15,441 nucleotides of DNA, taken from NCBI GenBank assembly GCA_025464925.1, contig JAODMS010000045.1:1-15441 (forward strand), in the 5' to 3' direction. The stretch comes from Arthrobacter sp. (lineage in GTDB: Bacteria > Actinomycetota > Actinomycetes > Actinomycetales > Micrococcaceae). The position numbers and the translations under genes are program-made. The notes beneath the pieces are model-generated. The model searched no databases and was not told where the DNA came from. It saw only the letters and a program-made list of their open reading frames with translations. Numbering within the stretch: the stretch's first letter is position 1; the number at the start of each line of letters is the position of its first letter. Shown here piece by piece: positions 12,849-15,441 of this stretch.

Positions 12849-13865
12849 ATGTCTCCCCCCAGCCTTATCGACCCACACCCCAATCTTGCCGGCGCGGCAC
12901 CTGTTGCGCTGTCCTATGAGCTGTTTCCGCCGCGCTCGCCTGCTGCTGCCGAATCACTCTGGACCACCATCGGCGAACTGGAATCCACGGCCCCGGACTA
13001 TGTGTCCGTGACCTATGGCGCCAGCGGCTCCAACCGGAGCACCGCCGTCGAGCTCATCAACCGGCTCGTGCAGGAAACCACGCTGCGGCCCCTGGCCCAC
13101 CTGACGTGCGTGGGCAACTCTCCGCAGGAACTGGCAGAGATCATCGGCGAGCTGCTCGACGTCGGCGTCCGCGGCATCCTCGCCCTCCGCGGGGACCAGC
13201 CCACGGACGGGGGCACCCCTGCGGAAGGCTCGCTGCGCTACGCCCAGGACCTGATCGAACTCATCCGCCGGGTCGAACAGCGCCGCTCGGCACTGCTCTG
13301 CGCCGGCAAAGTGGCTGTAGGCGTCGCCGCGTACCCCACACGGCATCCGGAATCACCGAGCGAGGCACACGACATCGAGGTGTTGCTGGCCAAGCAGCGT
13401 TCCGGTGCCGACTTCGCCATCACCCAGGTTTTCTTCCACACCGAGCAGTATGCCGACCTCCTGGCCCGGGCGCGCCGGGCCGGGGTCACCATCCCGATCA
13501 TTCCGGGGGTCATGCCGCTCACCAGCATCCGCCGGCTGACCCGCCTGGGTGAGCTGACCGGGGTGGAACCGGACCCCGGACTCCTCACACGGCTGGCCGC
13601 TGCCGGATCCGACGCCGAGCGGCTCCGCATCGGGGTCAGCGCGACCGTGGATCTGGCCAAAGCGGCCCTGGACGCCGGCGCCCCGGGAATCCACCTTTAC
13701 ACCTTCAACGAGCACGGCAGCGCCCTCGAGGTGCTGGACAAGCTCGCCCTGCCCCGGCCGCGCGCTGCAAGGCAGAACGCCGCAGGGCGAAACGCCGCAG
13801 GGCAGAACGCAGGGCACAACACAGCCAGACGCAACGCCGCGGCCTCCCGCCAGCTCGCCAGCTGA
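12849..13865 (+). CDS. metF: Methylenetetrahydrofolate reductase
   Basis: It reduces 5,10-methylene-THF to 5-methyl-THF, the methyl donor used by MetE, with an FAD cofactor. The 338-residue protein starts at ATG 12849, five bases after AAGGA. The family motifs are present: YELFPPR with the catalytic Glu at residue 24, YVSVTYGASGS, and ALRGDQP with Asp116 of the flavin/folate site. Further on come FAITQVFFHTEQYADL and IPIIPGVMPLTS. The core ends near residue 304 (LALPRP). The last 30 or so residues are low-complexity, with repeats of NAAG, and are not part of the usual roughly 300-residue enzyme. metE follows after 68 bp, so the two probably form an operon for methionine synthesis. Confidence 0.93.
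   Translation: MSPPSLIDPHPNLAGAAPVALSYELFPPRSPAAAESLWTTIGELESTAPDYVSVTYGASGSNRSTAVELINRLVQETTLRPLAHLTCVGNSPQELAEIIGELLDVGVRGILALRGDQPTDGGTPAEGSLRYAQDLIELIRRVEQRRSALLCAGKVAVGVAAYPTRHPESPSEAHDIEVLLAKQRSGADFAITQVFFHTEQYADLLARARRAGVTIPIIPGVMPLTSIRRLTRLGELTGVEPDPGLLTRLAAAGSDAERLRIGVSATVDLAKAALDAGAPGIHLYTFNEHGSALEVLDKLALPRPRAARQNAAGRNAAGQNAGHNTARRNAAASRQLAS
13770..13833 (+). repeat. Imperfect tandem repeats encoding the NAAG-rich tail of MetF
   Basis: Degenerate 12- to 15-base units around AACGCCGCAGGGC encode QNAAGRNAAGQNAGHN near the end of metF. The units stay in frame. This suggests slippage-driven expansion of a non-essential tail. Confidence 0.7.
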
Positions 13866-13933
13866 CACCACCACCCGGACCTCCCGCCGCACAGACTTTC
13901 CTCCGCTCTGACCAACGAATTAAAGGACTTCCC

Positions 13934-15441
13934 ATGACTGAACAGAACCGCACCACCCCGTTCCCGTCCGCCTCGATCCTGGGTTATCCGCGCATCGGCC
14001 GCCGCCGCGAACTGAAAAAGGCCGTGGAAGCCTATTGGGCCGGCAAGATTGACGCTGCCGCCCTCGATGCCGCTGCCAAGGAAATCCAGCTCGGTACCGC
14101 CAGGCGCCTCCAGGGCCTGGGCCTCACCGAAGCCGCCGCGGTCCCCGGTACCTTCTCCTACTACGACCAGGTCCTCGACGCCGCGGCACACCTCGGCGCC
14201 GTGCCCGCACGGTTCGGCAACCTCCTTGACGCCGAGGGGCAGCTGGACATCGACGGCTACTTCACCCTGGCCCGCGGCACCACGGACCAGCAGCCGCTCG
14301 AGATGACGAAATGGTTCGACACCAACTACCACTACCTCGTCCCGGAAATCGGGCCGGAGACCGCCTTCGCCCTGACCTCCAGCCGGATCGTCGAGGAATT
14401 CGAATACGCCCTCGCCAACGGGGTTCAGACCCGCCCCTACATCGTCGGCCCGGTCACCTTCCTGCTGCTGAGCAAGGCCTCCGACGATGCCCCGGCCGGC
14501 TTCAGCCCCCTGTCCCGCCTCGAGGACATCCAGCCCGTCTACGCAGCGCTGCTGGAGAAGCTCGCCGCCGCCGGCGCCGGCTGGGTCCAGCTGGACGAGC
14601 CCGCCCTCGTGGTGGACCAGGACATCTCCGCCGGGGAGATCCAGGCCGCCGTCGCACGGTCTTACGAGGTCCTGTCCGGCGTTCCGAACCGCCCGCAGCT
14701 GTTCGTCTCCACCCCCTACGGCGCGCTCAACGGCCAGCTCGGCACCCTTGCCGCCACCGGCATCGACGCCCTGCACCTCGACGTCTTCAAGGGCGCGGTC
14801 CCGTCCGCTGCAGCCCTGGCCGCGCTGGGCAACAAGACCCTGGTGGCCGGCGTGGTCGACGGCCACAACATCTGGCGCAACGATCTTGCCGCCTCCGCGG
14901 ACAAGATCGCCGCGCTGCAGAAGAGCGTCGCCAAGCTTGCCGTCAGTACCTCCACCACCACCGCGCACGTCCCGCACGACGTCGACGAGGAAGTCCAGCT
15001 CTCCGAGCAGCTTCGCAGCTGGCTGGCGTTCGCCGACCAGAAGGCGGCAGAAGTCGTCACCCTGGCGGGTCTGCTCAGCAACCCGGAAGCGGTCCAGCCA
15101 GCCATCGAGAAGGCCACGCGCATCATCGCCTCCCGCGCCGGGGCCGACGGCGTCCAGCGCGCCGGGGTCCGCGCCCGCACCGCGGCCCTGACCTCCACCG
15201 ACTTCAACCGCTCCGAGTACGGCGTCCGTGAAGCAGCACAGCAGAAGGCGCTGGCCCTGCCGCCGCTGCCCACCACCACCATCGGTTCCTTCCCGCAGAC
15301 GTCCGAGATCCGGACCGCCCGCGCCCGCGCCAACAAGGGCGAGCTCAGCACGGAGCAGTACGAGGAGCTCATGAAGGAGGAGATCAAGCGCGTCGTGGAG
15401 CTGCAGGAAGAGCTCGGCTTCGACGTCCTGGTCCACGGCGA
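13934..15441 (+). CDS. metE: Cobalamin-independent methionine synthase (partial, 3' end missing)
   Basis: It transfers the methyl group of 5-methyl-THF polyglutamate to homocysteine, making methionine without vitamin B12. The frame stays open from ATG 13934 to the window edge: 502 codons of about 760. AAAGGA lies six bases before the ATG. Visible family stretches are LGYPRIGRRRELKKAVEAYW near the N-terminus, EMTKWFDTNYHYLVPEI, and GWVQLDEPALV in the N-terminal domain. PTTTIGSFPQTSEIR, from about residue 445, opens the catalytic C-terminal domain. The zinc ligands lie beyond the edge, so catalytic integrity cannot be checked. It is the second gene of the metF-metE pair. Confidence 0.95.
   Translation, partial: MTEQNRTTPFPSASILGYPRIGRRRELKKAVEAYWAGKIDAAALDAAAKEIQLGTARRLQGLGLTEAAAVPGTFSYYDQVLDAAAHLGAVPARFGNLLDAEGQLDIDGYFTLARGTTDQQPLEMTKWFDTNYHYLVPEIGPETAFALTSSRIVEEFEYALANGVQTRPYIVGPVTFLLLSKASDDAPAGFSPLSRLEDIQPVYAALLEKLAAAGAGWVQLDEPALVVDQDISAGEIQAAVARSYEVLSGVPNRPQLFVSTPYGALNGQLGTLAATGIDALHLDVFKGAVPSAAALAALGNKTLVAGVVDGHNIWRNDLAASADKIAALQKSVAKLAVSTSTTTAHVPHDVDEEVQLSEQLRSWLAFADQKAAEVVTLAGLLSNPEAVQPAIEKATRIIASRAGADGVQRAGVRARTAALTSTDFNRSEYGVREAAQQKALALPPLPTTTIGSFPQTSEIRTARARANKGELSTEQYEELMKEEIKRVVELQEELGFDVLVHG

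Noticed and set aside
13697..15436. 579-codon minus-strand open frame opposite metE
   Set aside because: The plus strand encodes MetE with family motifs throughout; the antisense frame is composition-driven.

Overview
The window looks like the chromosome of a high-GC actinobacterium of the family Micrococcaceae, probably Arthrobacter or Pseudarthrobacter. This rests on the strong G/C third-codon bias, Ala/Pro-rich protein tails, TANNNT -10 boxes placed directly before start codons, and the gene order obgE-proB-proA-(small membrane protein)-nadD-(Ala/Pro-rich protein)-rsfS. The genus is inferred from recalled gene order and protein character, not from a search.

Region 1 (1-5687, all +) is a housekeeping block. 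It holds the last codons of obgE, then proB and proA (the first two steps from glutamate to proline), a 79-residue His-tailed single-span membrane protein, nadD (NAD synthesis), a long disordered protein with a C-terminal membrane anchor, and rsfS (ribosome silencing factor). proA, and perhaps nadD, appear to start from leaderless or near-leaderless transcripts.

Region 2 (5688-6209) holds two identical tRNA-Ala(GGC) genes. They lie 250 bp apart in an 82-bp perfect repeat, and each is followed by its own hairpin-plus-T terminator.

Region 3 (6261-8556) is a three-gene polar amino acid ABC importer: lipoprotein binding protein, permease and ATPase. All three subunits resemble the cystine (Tcy) importers. 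It is followed by a RibD-C/dihydrofolate-reductase-like protein (8686-9309) whose codon choice differs from its neighbours.

Region 4 (9526-12367) holds an RlmG/RsmC-type rRNA methyltransferase, a ROK-family transcriptional repressor with probable operator dyads upstream, and, convergent to it, a 65-codon minus-strand gene with a leaderless-type promoter.

Region 5 (12368-15441) begins with a 481-bp gene-free stretch. It carries a good promoter, a palindrome near the expected transcription start and a foldable leader. metF and the first two thirds of metE follow; metE runs off the right edge. MetF makes 5-methyl-THF and MetE uses it to methylate homocysteine, so the window contains both sulfur amino acid uptake (putative cystine) and methionine synthesis.

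Most of the window is ordinary core genome. The points most worth a second look are the metF leader, the recurring leaderless-promoter geometry, the duplicated tRNA cassette and the two unannotated membrane proteins of the nadD cluster. I saw no transposase, CRISPR array, phage gene or clear new defence system.
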